From Microbotryum silenes-acaulis (taxonomy: Eukaryota; Basidiomycota; Microbotryomycetes; Microbotryales; Microbotryaceae): a stretch of DNA of 64,000 nucleotides. The position numbers and the translations under genes are program-made. The stretch lies in the NCBI GenBank assembly GCA_003665825.1, contig QPFY01000006.1, positions 124,001-188,000 on the forward strand, read 5' to 3'. The notes under the pieces were generated by a model. It saw only the letters and a program-made list of their open reading frames with translations. It had not been told where the DNA came from and searched no databases. This document shows, piece after piece, positions 1-9,832 of the stretch. The stretch's first letter is position 1; each line of letters begins with the position of its first letter.

Positions 1-1032
1 GGATACGTGCCCACCCGGTCCGACATCTGCATCTACCGCCGCAAACACGACGGGCACTCTCATTACATTGCCTTGTACGTCAACGACTTGCTTTTGGTTG
101 GCCCCTCTACCGCCAAGATCGACCGGGTGCTCGACGCGTTGGAACTCGCGTATGGCATCAAACATCTCGGACCTGCCGAATACATCCTAGGCATCCAAGT
201 CAAGCGTGGACAAGATGAATCTATCATGCTCTCGCAAGAGCGCTACCTTCGGGACATCCTGGCCAGGTTCCAGTTCACCGATGCCAAGCCGGCGAGTATT
301 CCAATGCAGCCAAGTGTCGTCCTTGACTTCGAGGACTTGTCGGCCACTCCTCAGGATCGTACGCGCTACTTGCAGGCCATCGGTTCGTTGATGTACGCCA
401 CCGTAGGAACTCGTCCGGACCTTGCCTTCGTGGTCAGCTACCTCGCTCGCTTCTCGCAGCAGCCTGGCCCGGAGCATTGGACAGCCATCAAGCAGGTCCT
501 CCGCTACATCAAAGGCACGCTGGACTTGGGGCTCACCTATCGCAAGACCAGCCAACCACTCCATGGCTACTCGGACGCGAACTGGGGAGCCTGTCTAACG
601 ACCTCGCGATCGACCATGGGCTACGCGTTCATCTTGTCTGGAGCCGCGATCACTTGGTGCTCCAAACGTGAGCACAGGGTCGCCAAGTCTACTACCGACG
701 CGGAGTACCTCTCTCTTTCGTACACAAGTGGTGATGCCATCCACCTGAGCGAACTCCTGGCTGAATTTGACGCTCCGGTCTCTGGCCCAGTCGTGCTCTA
801 CGGTGACAACCAAGGTTCGCTGGCTCTTGCGCAGCACCCGACCAACCATCAGGGGTCTCGTCACGTTCGCATCTCGGAACACTACGTCCGCGAGAGGGTT
901 GCTGAGAAGGAGATCGAGGTCCGCTACATCGCCACCGGTGACATGTTTGCCGATATCTTCACCAAAGCCTTGGGTCCCAAGCCGTTCATCTTCCATCGGG
1001 CGAATTTGGGTTTACGAGGTGCAGTGGTATGA
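1..1032 (+). pseudogene. Copia family A pol, C-terminal part (RT end plus RNase H)
   Basis: This is the 3' part of a Ty1/Copia gag-pol gene; the reading frame is open at the left window edge, so the rest lies outside. The segment holds the reverse transcriptase palm motif, the conserved RT end ([17 protein letters not shown]), and an RNase H domain with [17 protein letters not shown] and the terminal ADIFTKAL motif. The catalytic palm motif reads YVND instead of the usual YVDD. The protein is close to the minus-strand copy at 50668-52161, with a handful of residue differences. It ends 13 bp before the LTR, as expected for Copia. Known of the family: RT and RNase H copy the element RNA into DNA in cytoplasmic virus-like particles. 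The lost aspartate suggests the enzyme is inactive. Confidence 0.9.
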
Positions 1033-1045
1033 CAGCACGGGGGGG

Positions 1046-1248
1046 TGTCAGAGTGTATATTGCTGTTTCATCCCACTTGTCTTCCTGATTATAAATAGTT
1101 ACTAGTTGTTGATATTAGTCGCCTCGCGCGGCTCGTGCCTGCCTCGCGCGCGCTCCCTTAGCGCCTCTCTTCTTTCTCCAACTATCTTTACTATCATCTT
1201 CGGCTCTCGTACTTACGTATCTCGTGCCTCGGCTTCAGGTTCCCAAAA
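1046..1248 (+). repeat. 3' LTR of Copia family A
   Basis: The LTR starts TGTCAGAGTG right after a G-rich polypurine tract (1036-1045) and ends CCCAAAA. The same 203-bp sequence recurs inverted at 45613-45815, and a shortened 168-bp version lies at 54485-54652. The right boundary comes from the target duplication seen at the 45.6/54.65-kb copy. The following bases here (CTTAG) would be this copy's target duplication, but the left partner is outside the window. Confidence 0.85.
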
Positions 1249-1253
1249 CTTAG

Positions 1254-1898
1254 GACTTAGGGGAGACGAACAGGCTGGACAATGACGACGACAGCGACGC
1301 AACAGCAACCGCCGCCACCGCTTCCCGCGAATCGACACCCCACGAACCAACCCCACCTTTGTCACCCGGAACTCTCGCCAAGTCGCTACGCGAGGGGGAG
1401 GAGTGGGACAGGATCAGAGCTAACTGGGTTGAGCAGGCACGACTCGAGCGGGACCAAAGCATCGAGAGGAGGCTCGACGCTGAAGCCCCTTTGGTGCGTC
1501 ACAACTTTGCCACGTGGGATGAGGACGGTAAGATACGTTCCATCAACATCAGGGGGACCGCTGCGAAGTTCAAGAAGCCAGTGATGAAGAGGTCGCAGAC
1601 TGCGGCGGACCTCAGTGACCCGAGTGACCGACCGACCGACGCCAAGCGAGTCATCATCAAAGGGAAGAGCCGCGTCGTGGTGAAGGATGGAATAGAGGGG
1701 CGGAGGGTGACGAGGTCGATGTCGGCGGCGGCGGCGATGCCGGTTGGCGTGACGAAGGTGGACCGAGGGAAAGCAAAGGGGGTAGCCGAGGAGAAAAGAT
1801 GGTCCGACCACGAGCCCGAGGACGATGTCCTGCCCGCCCTCCCCCTCTTTGAGGACGTCACCATCGCCAAGAGCGCCTCGACCTCAACTACCCATTAA
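1254..1898 (+). CDS. LINE ORF1 (5'-truncated), gag-like
   Basis: This frame is open from 1254, just after the Copia LTR, to a TAA at 1896-1898. No ATG occurs in it before about residue 75 of the conserved part, so the true start was probably lost when the LINE was 5'-truncated or interrupted by the Copia element. The protein is charged and rich in K, R, D and S, with no zinc knuckle that I can see. I assign it as ORF1 only by position: its stop codon overlaps the ATG of the endonuclease-RT ORF as TAATG. In LINEs of this layout ORF1 codes for an RNA-binding protein that coats the element RNA; that role is inferred here. Confidence 0.6.
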   Translation, partial: DLGETNRLDNDDDSDATATAATASRESTPHEPTPPLSPGTLAKSLREGEEWDRIRANWVEQARLERDQSIERRLDAEAPLVRHNFATWDEDGKIRSINIRGTAAKFKKPVMKRSQTAADLSDPSDRPTDAKRVIIKGKSRVVVKDGIEGRRVTRSMSAAAAMPVGVTKVDRGKAKGVAEEKRWSDHEPEDDVLPALPLFEDVTIAKSASTSTTH

Positions 1899-1900
1899 TG
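1896..1900 (+). promoter_or_regulatory. TAATG stop-start overlap joining LINE ORF1 and ORF2
   Basis: The ORF1 stop TAA (1896-1898) shares its last A with the ATG (1898-1900) of ORF2. A UAAUG overlap is established as a translational-coupling signal in the insect LINE SART1, where ribosomes ending ORF1 reinitiate on ORF2. Use of that mechanism here is inference from the identical arrangement. Confidence 0.7.
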
Positions 1901-4807
1901 ATCAAGCACACCATCATCACCTGGAACGTGAGGAGGGGCATGGGGGTCCCGGAGAAACGACGCAACATTTACGCTTACCTATCCACTTTCAAAGCATCGG
2001 CCATTCTCGTACAAGAGCACTTCATCAGACCGCACCTCTGGCAACTCATCAAGGACGAGTACGAGGGCAAGCTCTTCATCAACCAACATTGTCTGACTCT
2101 GATTCCGGCTGACTCCCCCCTGATCGACGCCGAGCTCTTGCGCACCCACTCGGCACTCAACGGACGGATCCTGGTCACCTCCTTTCGTCTGCGGGGCGAC
2201 CCTAAAATTTTCGAAATGAACAACATCTACGCGCCCGTTGAACCAAAACAACGAGCAAAATTCTTTGACAAACTCTTATTTCACAAAACACAGAAATCCC
2301 ACCTCCGACTCCTTGGCGGCGATCTCAACGACTGCCCGCGCCCAGAAGTCGATCGGCGGAACCAAAGTCGGCGCGGCCACCACTGGCCGATCCTGATAGG
2401 CAAGCTCGACTCGGCCTACACGGACTGCATCCGCTACAAGCACCCCATCACCCCATCTTTCACTCGACCCAACCCCAATCGCAAGCGACCCAACTCATTT
2501 TCCCGGCTTGATTACTTTCTCCTACAACGGACTCACCAGAAAAGGCTCGACCAGGCCTCGACGATCTACGACTACCCCAAGGATCTCTCCGATCACCGAC
2601 CGGTCTTGATTGTGCTGGCTCTCTCAGACGATCTTGATGCGACTCTCCCACAGCTCAGCCTACTTACCACATCCAACCAACTACATCGAATTAATACCAC
2701 AACCTTCAAGACGGTGGAATTTCAGCGGATGATGGAAGGATGGTTGGAAGGGGCAAGCGGGGAGGAACCGGTGGGGGAGCTCGAGGTCATTCTGGAGGCG
2801 TGCAGGGATAGGGGTGGTGAGCTGGCGAGGAGGCTGCATCGGGAGCGGTCGGAACGGATGGAGTATTTGGTGGGGAGGGTGCAGGATCTGGAGGTGTTAC
2901 CGATATGGAGGGACGAGGACACGGCAGAATGGACGAGGACGTCGGAGGAACTCAAGCGGGCGGTCGAGGAGCGCGCGCGCCTACTCCGGATCCGAGCCCA
3001 CGTCCCCCAAGATCGCTTCCGAGGAACGACTGTCGCGGCTGGTCCACTCCAAGCTCGCGGCGCGGAATCGGATTCCAAGATCACAGCACTGCGCTTGGCC
3101 AACGGAGAGCTAACGCATGACATTGATATTGCTCTTGACCACACGCAGGCGCATTTTCAGCGCCTCTACCACATCGAGCCTCGCGACCCGGACCGCGTCG
3201 CTCGACTTCGGGACGAATTCCTCGCGCCGATCAGGGCGGCGCGGACTTGCGACGACCCGCGCTCGGATCCGCTCTTTCTGCACCGACTCTCGGAATCGCA
3301 GATCAACTTACTCCAGCGACCGATCACCGAGGACGAGGTCGTGGCCGCGATCGGGACGACGCACCCGGGGCGATTGCCGGGACCGTCGGGCGTGCCCTAC
3401 GAACTCTACCAGACCGCACCCGAGGCGTGGGCCAAGGTGCTGACCAAGGCCTACAACGCGATGATCGAGCGAGGCTCACTCTCTCCCAAGCAGGGGCAGG
3501 GACTCGTGCGCCTGATTTACAAGCCCCACAAGAAACATGCCGATCGCGCCGACCTTTCGTCGTACCGGCCTATCACCCTGCGCAAGTGCAATTACAAGAT
3601 CTTTACCAAGGTCAACCACCTTCTGCCCGATCTCCTCCCGCCGCAGCAGCACGGATTCGTCAAGGATCGCCGATCGGCCGACGCTGCGCTACACCTTCGT
3701 CTCCTGGTCGAGGAACTTGGTGCGCGCAGGACCGAGTTCCCCATGGCCGCGCTCTTGTCTCTTGACCAATCATCCGCCTACGACCTCGTCGAGCATGACT
3801 GGATCTTTGCCATCTTCGACGCTCTGGGCGCTCCTGCCACTTTTCTTCGCGTGCTGAGGATGCTCTACTCGGGTGACTCGACCTCAGCCCGCTACATCAT
3901 CAATGGTTTCCTGACGGCGCCGGTGCGACTGACGTGTGGGCTCGGCCAAGGGGACCCGGCGTCGTCATCGGTCTGGGACATCGTGTTTCAGCCGTTCCTG
4001 GATGCTCTACACCGTCGAAACATCGCGCTGAATCTCTCCATACCTGCACTTCATCCGTACCCACAGAGCCGCGCCATTACATCACTTGCTTTTGCCGATG
4101 ACGTTGTCGTCGCCGTCGCGGGCTTAGAGTCACTCAACTTGCTCGATGACCTGGCGCTCGACTGGAGGCAGGCAACGAATGGCCGGCTCAACACGGACAA
4201 GACGGTCGTCCTACCGATCGGACGCCGCTGGGACCCGGGGGAACGCCCGCTCGTCGTCAAGGCCGCAGGCGAGTCGCTCGAGTGGATCGGCCTCCCCTTC
4301 GACCCCAGCGGCGACACCGAACTCGCCTACGCGAATCTCATCGAACGCCTCGAGGCAACGCTGGAGGCAGTCCAGCATCGCTGGCTCACGCACCACACCC
4401 GTGCCTTTTACGTCAATTGGTACGCCATCCCCAAGATCCTGCACTTCCTTGCAGCCGACATCTCGCCGCCCGAAGTCGTCAAGAAGCTCGATGACATGCT
4501 CGTCGATTTCGTCCGTGGGGGCAAGGGCAGGACCAGCTACGGCAGAGACATCGTGTTCACAGCCAAGCTCAAGGGGGGACTGGGGGTGATCAGGATGCAG
4601 GACGTCGTGGACGCGGTTGCGGCACGGATCTGGGACGCTCTTCTCGGCGGTTCTGGCGCGATCTGGCAAGGACTTGGGCGCGCGCGGCACTCCAGCAAGC
4701 TCAGCCCGACCTCGACCTGGCCACATCCATCCACTCCCATCCCCGATGGCACGCCGCACTGGGCGTTCCGAAACATCACGACACGCAGGTCAACCCGAGG
4801 GCCTTGA
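1898..4807 (+). CDS. LINE ORF2: AP endonuclease and reverse transcriptase
   Basis: The product is the ORF2 enzyme of a non-LTR retrotransposon, which nicks chromosomal DNA and primes reverse transcription there. The N-terminal 250 residues form an exonuclease-endonuclease-phosphatase fold: [27 protein letters not shown] and the terminal SDHRPV with its catalytic Asp-His. The reverse transcriptase follows, with [40 protein letters not shown] and the catalytic FADD near residue 732. The ORF start is set by the overlap with the ORF1 stop. The reading frame is lost near 4.65 kb: the last 50 or so residues before the stop at 4807 are out-of-frame translation, and the real protein continues in the frame of the next entry. 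Clade is not determined. Confidence 0.93.
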   Translation: MIKHTIITWNVRRGMGVPEKRRNIYAYLSTFKASAILVQEHFIRPHLWQLIKDEYEGKLFINQHCLTLIPADSPLIDAELLRTHSALNGRILVTSFRLRGDPKIFEMNNIYAPVEPKQRAKFFDKLLFHKTQKSHLRLLGGDLNDCPRPEVDRRNQSRRGHHWPILIGKLDSAYTDCIRYKHPITPSFTRPNPNRKRPNSFSRLDYFLLQRTHQKRLDQASTIYDYPKDLSDHRPVLIVLALSDDLDATLPQLSLLTTSNQLHRINTTTFKTVEFQRMMEGWLEGASGEEPVGELEVILEACRDRGGELARRLHRERSERMEYLVGRVQDLEVLPIWRDEDTAEWTRTSEELKRAVEERARLLRIRAHVPQDRFRGTTVAAGPLQARGAESDSKITALRLANGELTHDIDIALDHTQAHFQRLYHIEPRDPDRVARLRDEFLAPIRAARTCDDPRSDPLFLHRLSESQINLLQRPITEDEVVAAIGTTHPGRLPGPSGVPYELYQTAPEAWAKVLTKAYNAMIERGSLSPKQGQGLVRLIYKPHKKHADRADLSSYRPITLRKCNYKIFTKVNHLLPDLLPPQQHGFVKDRRSADAALHLRLLVEELGARRTEFPMAALLSLDQSSAYDLVEHDWIFAIFDALGAPATFLRVLRMLYSGDSTSARYIINGFLTAPVRLTCGLGQGDPASSSVWDIVFQPFLDALHRRNIALNLSIPALHPYPQSRAITSLAFADDVVVAVAGLESLNLLDDLALDWRQATNGRLNTDKTVVLPIGRRWDPGERPLVVKAAGESLEWIGLPFDPSGDTELAYANLIERLEATLEAVQHRWLTHHTRAFYVNWYAIPKILHFLAADISPPEVVKKLDDMLVDFVRGGKGRTSYGRDIVFTAKLKGGLGVIRMQDVVDAVAARIWDALLGGSGAIWQGLGRARHSSKLSPTSTWPHPSTPIPDGTPHWAFRNITTRRSTRGP

Positions 4808-5862
4808 CCACCGCGAACCTGCTCGCGCTGCCCACCCTGCTTGGCAGCCTCCACACCCCCATCAGAGGGAAACAGACCATTGACGCGGTTCATGTACCTG
4901 ATTACCTTCGTCTCCAGGGCTACCCGAAGGTGGCGGATCTCTATCGGCGCGAGTTGTATGCGGGTGGGGGGTTTCACCTCTGGACGCCGCCGGCGGATGT
5001 GCTCGGCGACAACAGCGAGTACGATTGACGCGGGCTCCCACAGCGACTGGCAATCGCGGCCTGGTACCGGTTCACTGTCGATCGACACAAGAACACGCCC
5101 TTGGCGGCGGGACGGCTCAACGTGCCTCCCCGGATCGGCACCAGCGCACTGCTCGAGGCGATCCTCCCCAAGCCCGTGGCCCGCTTCGCAATGGAGCAGC
5201 GCCTTCCGGACCCGGTGCTTCCACAACAGGCGAGCCAGTACAAGCTGCTGAACATGGCTCGACCCTACACAATCCGTCGCATCCGCCGGGTCCTGAACGC
5301 GAAGGCCTTTACCAACACGCTCGGGCTCAAGGGACCACCGCAGCCGGACGATCTCAGGAGCTTCTGGAAGGCGGTCAACTCGAAGGCACTGACGGCGAGG
5401 GAGAGGGAAGTTTGGTTCAAGCTGATTCTCCGCTTCACCCCGACGCGCAAGCTGCAGCACCAACAAAACCACGACACTTCTCCCGCGTGCCTCGTCTGCA
5501 AAGCGCCGGTGGACGACACCGACCACTACTTTTTCGACTGCGTTGACTCGCGGAACGTCTGGATCGCGGCAAGGGGCGTGCTCTGCGACGCACTCGGGTG
5601 CGACACGATCGAGGACGCCCAGTACACGACACTGCAACGGCTCTTTGGCCTCCCCAAGCTCAAGGCCAAGCTCAGCGAACAGGAAGGGGCGGGCAGGACG
5701 ATCGAGATCTTCACGGGGATGGTTTTGGAGATGATCAGCAGTGGGAGATGGAGGATGCAGAAGCACGGGACGAGGATGGAAAGCGTGGAGAGGAGGAGGG
5801 TGGTACTGGAGGAGAGGATGAAGTTGAGGGCGGGAGGAGCAAGGGGCGGGCGAGGGCAGTAG
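4677..5862 (+). pseudogene. LINE ORF2 C-terminal part after a frameshift, with one in-frame TGA
   Basis: The homologous frame of ORF2 resumes by about 4677, is broken by a TGA at 5026-5028, and continues to a TAG at 5860-5862. The end carries a Cys-Cys-His-Cys cluster, CLVCKAPVDDTDHYFFDC, the zinc-binding motif usual at the end of LINE reverse transcriptases. The TGA lies in codon position where CGA (Arg) would fit. With one frameshift and one stop, this copy cannot make a complete ORF2 protein unless both are bypassed. The 3' untranslated region follows with a short CA microsatellite (about 5891-5907); no poly(A) tail is visible. Confidence 0.8.
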
Positions 5863-7114
5863 AGGCTGGGTTCGATTTCCCCCCACCATCCCACACACAC
5901 ACACACCACATCACACTTCCTCTTCCAAAACTGTATACTAAATATCTTGCTTTCATCTTTCATCTATTACAGGTCTGCTTTCGTTGCTCATGGACCGGCT
6001 CGCGATTTGGGATTGACTCGACGGTGGCTTGCGCTCTTTGGCTTCAGGGTTCTGAGTCAAGGGAGGGATCAGCAGACACAGGCAGAAAGTCGGCTTTGAG
6101 GGGCCAGGGACTGCTGAGGTGGAGGTTTTGAGGGGCCTCTACCGCGTCTTGCTGTGACCGAGCATAGACTTGGGGCTTCGTGGGTCAGGGTAGTTGCGCA
6201 GTCGCTCTCCTGTCTTTGTCTTGACCGAGTTGGGAAGTGGGTGCGGGGTGGGCCTCTTGTCGTTAGTAAATCGTTTTATTACTCTTTCTCTTTCTCTCTC
6301 TCATTCATCTCCTGGGGGGGAGCAACCGCTTGGCTGGGGCACTTGAATTCGAAGTATCGAATTGGTGGACTTGGCCGGTTTCTCGCATCTTGCGGGCGGT
6401 TTGTGTTATCATCGTCGACTTCCATCTAGTTTTTCCGTAGGCCAATCAGGGGGGACAGGAATTGGGGGCAATATGATGAACAGTTTCTACAAAAAAAAAA
6501 GGCGGGCGGACTGGTGCGCGGCCACATTGACTTCTACTGCTGTGAGTGTGTTGTGTGTACACAGAATCAACTCGAAGCAGGGAGTTGGGCGCAACCAGCT
6601 GGGCTAGCTGGGCCTAATCTGCTACCTGGGGTAGCAAGGTTGCAACCAGCCAGGATTGTGGCTTGGAAGGCGCGTGGGAAGGCGCTGCGCGCGCGCCTGT
6701 TGAGGCGTACTTTTTGTCTGCCCGAGGTGAGCTTTAACAGGACCCCCAAAAGCCCAGCCAGAGGTGGCCCGCAAATTTGGACATTTTTGGCTCAAAATGG
6801 GTCGAGGCTCACCTCATTTTTGGACCTTTCCCTCCCTCCGGTCGAACTTTGAAGCGCAGACCAGGGTAGCGGAAGGCTGGAGGCGCAGGGCATAGCCGGC
6901 CCAGCGGCGCGCTGTTTGCGTTTGGAGCGCGTTAGTGTCTGCATTTGCTGTAAGGTATGCGCCTCTGATGGGCATAAAATACAATCTGTCGTTCTTGACC
7001 GCTAGGCTGAAAGCAAGTCGTAACTAGAACGCAATAGTTCTAGCTACTCAGACGCTACTTATGGGGCTGTTCCTGTGAGGCATCCCCTTGCATTTGCGAC
7101 CGTTTATCGTTTTT
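5863..7114. other. Non-coding stretch with LINE 3' UTR and a dispersed repeat
   Basis: I see no supportable gene here. It starts with the presumed 3' UTR of the LINE. At 6740-6759 it holds the reverse complement of a motif (GGCTGGGCTTT followed by GG-GTCC) that recurs at 8201-8220 and 39848-39867, each beside AT-rich sequence with a TTTGGACATTTT-like core at the first two sites. Open frames in this stretch are short and unlike known proteins. Confidence 0.5.
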
Positions 7115-7460
7115 TGATCGGCTCTCGCTCGGAACGCCGACTTGTCGAGCTACGTCTCCTCTTCTTCCTTTCGATCTGGAAGCTCTCTCGCCGAGAAATA
7201 TCTTTCTTTTCCTAGTCGGTTGATAGATTCACAGGGTTCGCCGCCGCCGATTCTCGTCGGATTCTTTGGAACCGATCACCGAAATGGCACTCGAAGAGCT
7301 CCGGGCGTCAATTCAGGAGTCCAAGGCTCGCCTTGTGTCTTTGTAAATCACCCAAGGGGGATTTGGTGGGCATGATTGATTCTGATTGAGAATCAAAGAG
7401 TCCTACACTACTGGCCTAGCCAGTGTGCTTAACTGCATTTCCTCCGACTTTTCCAGAGAT
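7115..7460 (+). mobile_element. 3' end of LINE family B (5'-truncated)
   Basis: This stretch matches, inverted, the end of the LINE fragment at 62648-63063. Shared coding remnants are SRSERRLVELR and SIWKL, and the shared C-terminus is LRASIQESK-RLVSL followed by a stop (TAA here). The shared 3' UTR ends CCTCCGACTTTTCC in both. The copy has an internal insertion of about 50 bp after the SIWKL codons and a shifted frame. Strong 5' truncation is the usual outcome of target-primed reverse transcription. Confidence 0.75.
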
Positions 7461-7466
7461 TTCTAC

Positions 7467-7568
7467 TGAGAACCTTATTCTGGCGCGCATTCTTTTATGT
7501 AGATGTCGATTGTAGTGTCATTTTAAAGACATCTACATATAAGAATGCACGACTAAATAAGGTTCTCA
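7467..7568. repeat. 102-bp fold-back repeat (MITE-like)
   Basis: The ends are perfect inverted repeats, TGAGAACCTTATT and its complement, and the inner arms (GCATTCTTTTATGTAGATGTC and complement, near-perfect) leave a central spacer of about 20 bp. A half copy of the same arm lies at 7886-7930. No coding capacity. Confidence 0.75.
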
Positions 7569-7930
7569 GCCGCGCGCGCGCGCGCGCCGATCTTCCCCCC
7601 CCCCCCAACTGAAAGGCACGAGATCGCTCTCGAGCCTCACTGGTTCCGAGTCCAAACTGAAAGGATCAAACGGTGTAATTCGCAGGCGAAGAAAGACTAC
7701 TAAAAGGAGTAAGGTCAAGAGACGCGAGGGCAAGCGTGAGGCCGCAGAGGTTGGCTCGAGGTCGTCGTGAGGCGTAAGCGGAGCGGCGCCTTACACCAAC
7801 CTCCCTGCGTAAATGAAGGTCGTTGCGAGCTCCGCCCGCACCTCCCGGACCGTGGGGGGGGGGGGGAAGATCGGCGCACGCGCGGCTGAGAACCTTATTT
7901 TAAGTCGTGCATTCTTTTATGTAGATGTAG
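7530..7930. repeat. Inverted repeat with about 80-bp arms and 240-bp spacer
   Basis: The right arm of the fold-back plus a (CG)n-GATCTT-C(n) tract at 7530-7607 is repeated in inverted orientation at 7850-7930, including the homopolymer (C run on the left, G run on the right). The 240-bp spacer has no recognisable coding sequence. This could be the terminal inverted repeat pair of a small non-autonomous DNA transposon; no target duplication was established. Confidence 0.6.
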
Positions 7931-8105
7931 ATTTCATTTTGAAAAGGCTCGTTGGCGGTCGCGCTGGCAGCGCTCTTGGTGCTTGGTGCGCGCGCGCAAC
8001 CTTTCCCGCCCGCCCGCCCGCGGCGGGAATGCAGTCTGCGCGTAGCGCAGAAAAATTTCTCAGCAATGTACAGCTTGTAGAGTAGTTTTGAGAAATTATT
8101 CAACA

Positions 8106-8203
8106 TTAGGCGGCCCTCATATTTGGACATTTTCAGTCAGAATCCTGGAAAAAATTGGACATTTTGCCTCGAAAATGGCCGTTTTTAGAGGGTCGCCTAT
8201 GGC
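8106..8203. repeat. Small inverted-repeat element
   Basis: The ends AGGCGGCCCTC and GAGGGTCGCCT are near-perfect inverted repeats about 70 bp apart, around an AT-rich core with TTTGGACATTTT and ATTGGACATTTT. The dispersed GGCTGGGCTTT motif begins two bases before the right end. Confidence 0.5.
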
Positions 8204-8893
8204 TGGGCTTTCGGTGTCCTCGCTTTTCCCCTCCGATGTCTCCATCGGATGCCAATGGGGTTCTCGAGCGCGGGAAGGAAATTGCGACCTTCCTTGTGTA
8301 TCTTACGGTTTGTTTGGTTGTGTTGGGATGAGGAAGATGATTAATATTCCTGGACGAGACCCTGGGATGATGCGTACACCCCAATTCCCGAGCCCCCGGT
8401 TCGGACAGGCGCCCTGGCGCCGGACGCGTGCCACAGGTCACACCCCCCACATTCACAACCAAAGAAACACAGCGAAAGATGCCTATGTTACAACGCATTC
8501 AGGCTCTAACCGAATCAAGTGCAAGCTTGCCAGCCTTGCTCAGCACTTGGATCGCAATCTCCTTGTGCTGCCGCCAATACCTGTCGAAGGCATTCGATGA
8601 CCAACTGTTGTTGTAGGAGCGTCTCTAGTTACGTGGCGTCGATAGATGACCTAGTGTGAGATAGTGGATCGCTAAAGGTCAATCAACTGTAACAGAGCGA
8701 ATGGGCGAGATGTGATATCAAGTGCGTGGTGGAGAAGAGAGAAAAAACAGCTAGGCCAAAAGACGCAATCTCATGTAAACAACCAGCCGCCTCTGCCGCC
8801 TCTACTGGACCCCGCACAACACCCGCGCGCCCCGCGCCACTGCTAAGACCATAAGTCCCTCTGGACCGCCGACCCCACTAATTTCCCACAACA
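8204..8893. other. Non-coding, flank of the DIRS-like element
   Basis: I see no gene or clear repeat here beyond the dispersed motif at its left edge. It may contain the untranslated end of the minus-strand DIRS-like element, whose terminal repeats I could not identify. Confidence 0.4.
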
Positions 8894-9448
8894 TCAACGG
8901 CCAAGGTTTCGGATGTGATTTGTGTGTACACCTTCTCGAAGGTAAAACGTGGCCCCACCTGACGTAAAGGAGTGGTTGTTCAAGGGCGCCCTCCCGGTCG
9001 CCTCGAGAATGTCTTTGATTCGTCGCGAGAACGCCGAGGAGGTCAGCTGTCGATGACCTCCCTCGCGCGCCCGATATGAGAACAACCGCCCTGGTGGAGG
9101 GTCGTTTAGGCGGAAATGGTTATCGATGCCTCCGACCGGGCAGAAGAGCTCGCCGTCTTGCGCCGAGACTACCAGCGTGCGGCCGACACGCCGACGCACC
9201 TTGTCGAACGGGAGGTCCAACTCGTATCGGAGAGGAGCTTCGCTCGTTGCATCGATCCGGCGCGCATTGGCCACCGCTAGATGCCGCTCGGCTATGAACT
9301 CTTCGTCCGCCGAACCCGCCGTAAACTCGCCCAATCTCGCCATCGTGAAGAACGCCGCACACGCTGCAGCAAACACCGCCGTATCAAACGGACTGCACTT
9401 GTTGATCCCCGCGGCCAGGCACCTGAGGCCGTCCAAAGTCGCCGCCAA
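8894..9448 (-). pseudogene. Tyrosine recombinase of a DIRS-like retrotransposon, catalytically broken
   Basis: The protein has the layout of the YR domain that DIRS-type retroelements use in place of an integrase. The first catalytic region, AFFTMARLGEFT, supplies the box I arginine. The second region, which should read H-S-x-R-x-G, reads NNHSFTSGG, so the second catalytic arginine is threonine. The frame then ends at LGR followed by TGA where the family has a tryptophan (TGG), before the nucleophilic tyrosine. The position at the 3' end of the element, after RT-RNase H, is as expected. Identification is from motifs and gene order. Confidence 0.75.
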
Positions 9449-9832
9449 TCACTCTGGGTTGGGGGCTGGAGCTGTGGCCGCAGCCGCAGCCAGTTGCATC
9501 GTCCACATCTTCGGATCGTAGTTCATACTGTATTTTCGAGACGGCGTGCGACCCCCTCGTCCGACAAAGTGTGGGGAGAGGCCGAACGTGCCAAGCACGC
9601 GCCCGCGATCCCGCGATTCTCTCGCGGCGGAGACGGGATAGGACCGGATAATTGCAAAGTCGCAACCGAGGCATAAGAGCGCGGCTCTGAGTCATGATAG
9701 CGTGACATTGACAAAACAGGACGCAAGAGGGTTCGACCTCACAAACAAACAAAGGTACACGACCTCGCAGACACAGGGATACGCAACTCCGTACGAACGA
9801 AGCTCCACCTTCCACGAAGGGAGTCAGATGTC

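Noticed and set aside
4537..5904. 455-codon minus-strand ORF
   Set aside because: Antisense to the LINE ORF2 C-terminus, which carries the recognisable motifs on the plus strand.
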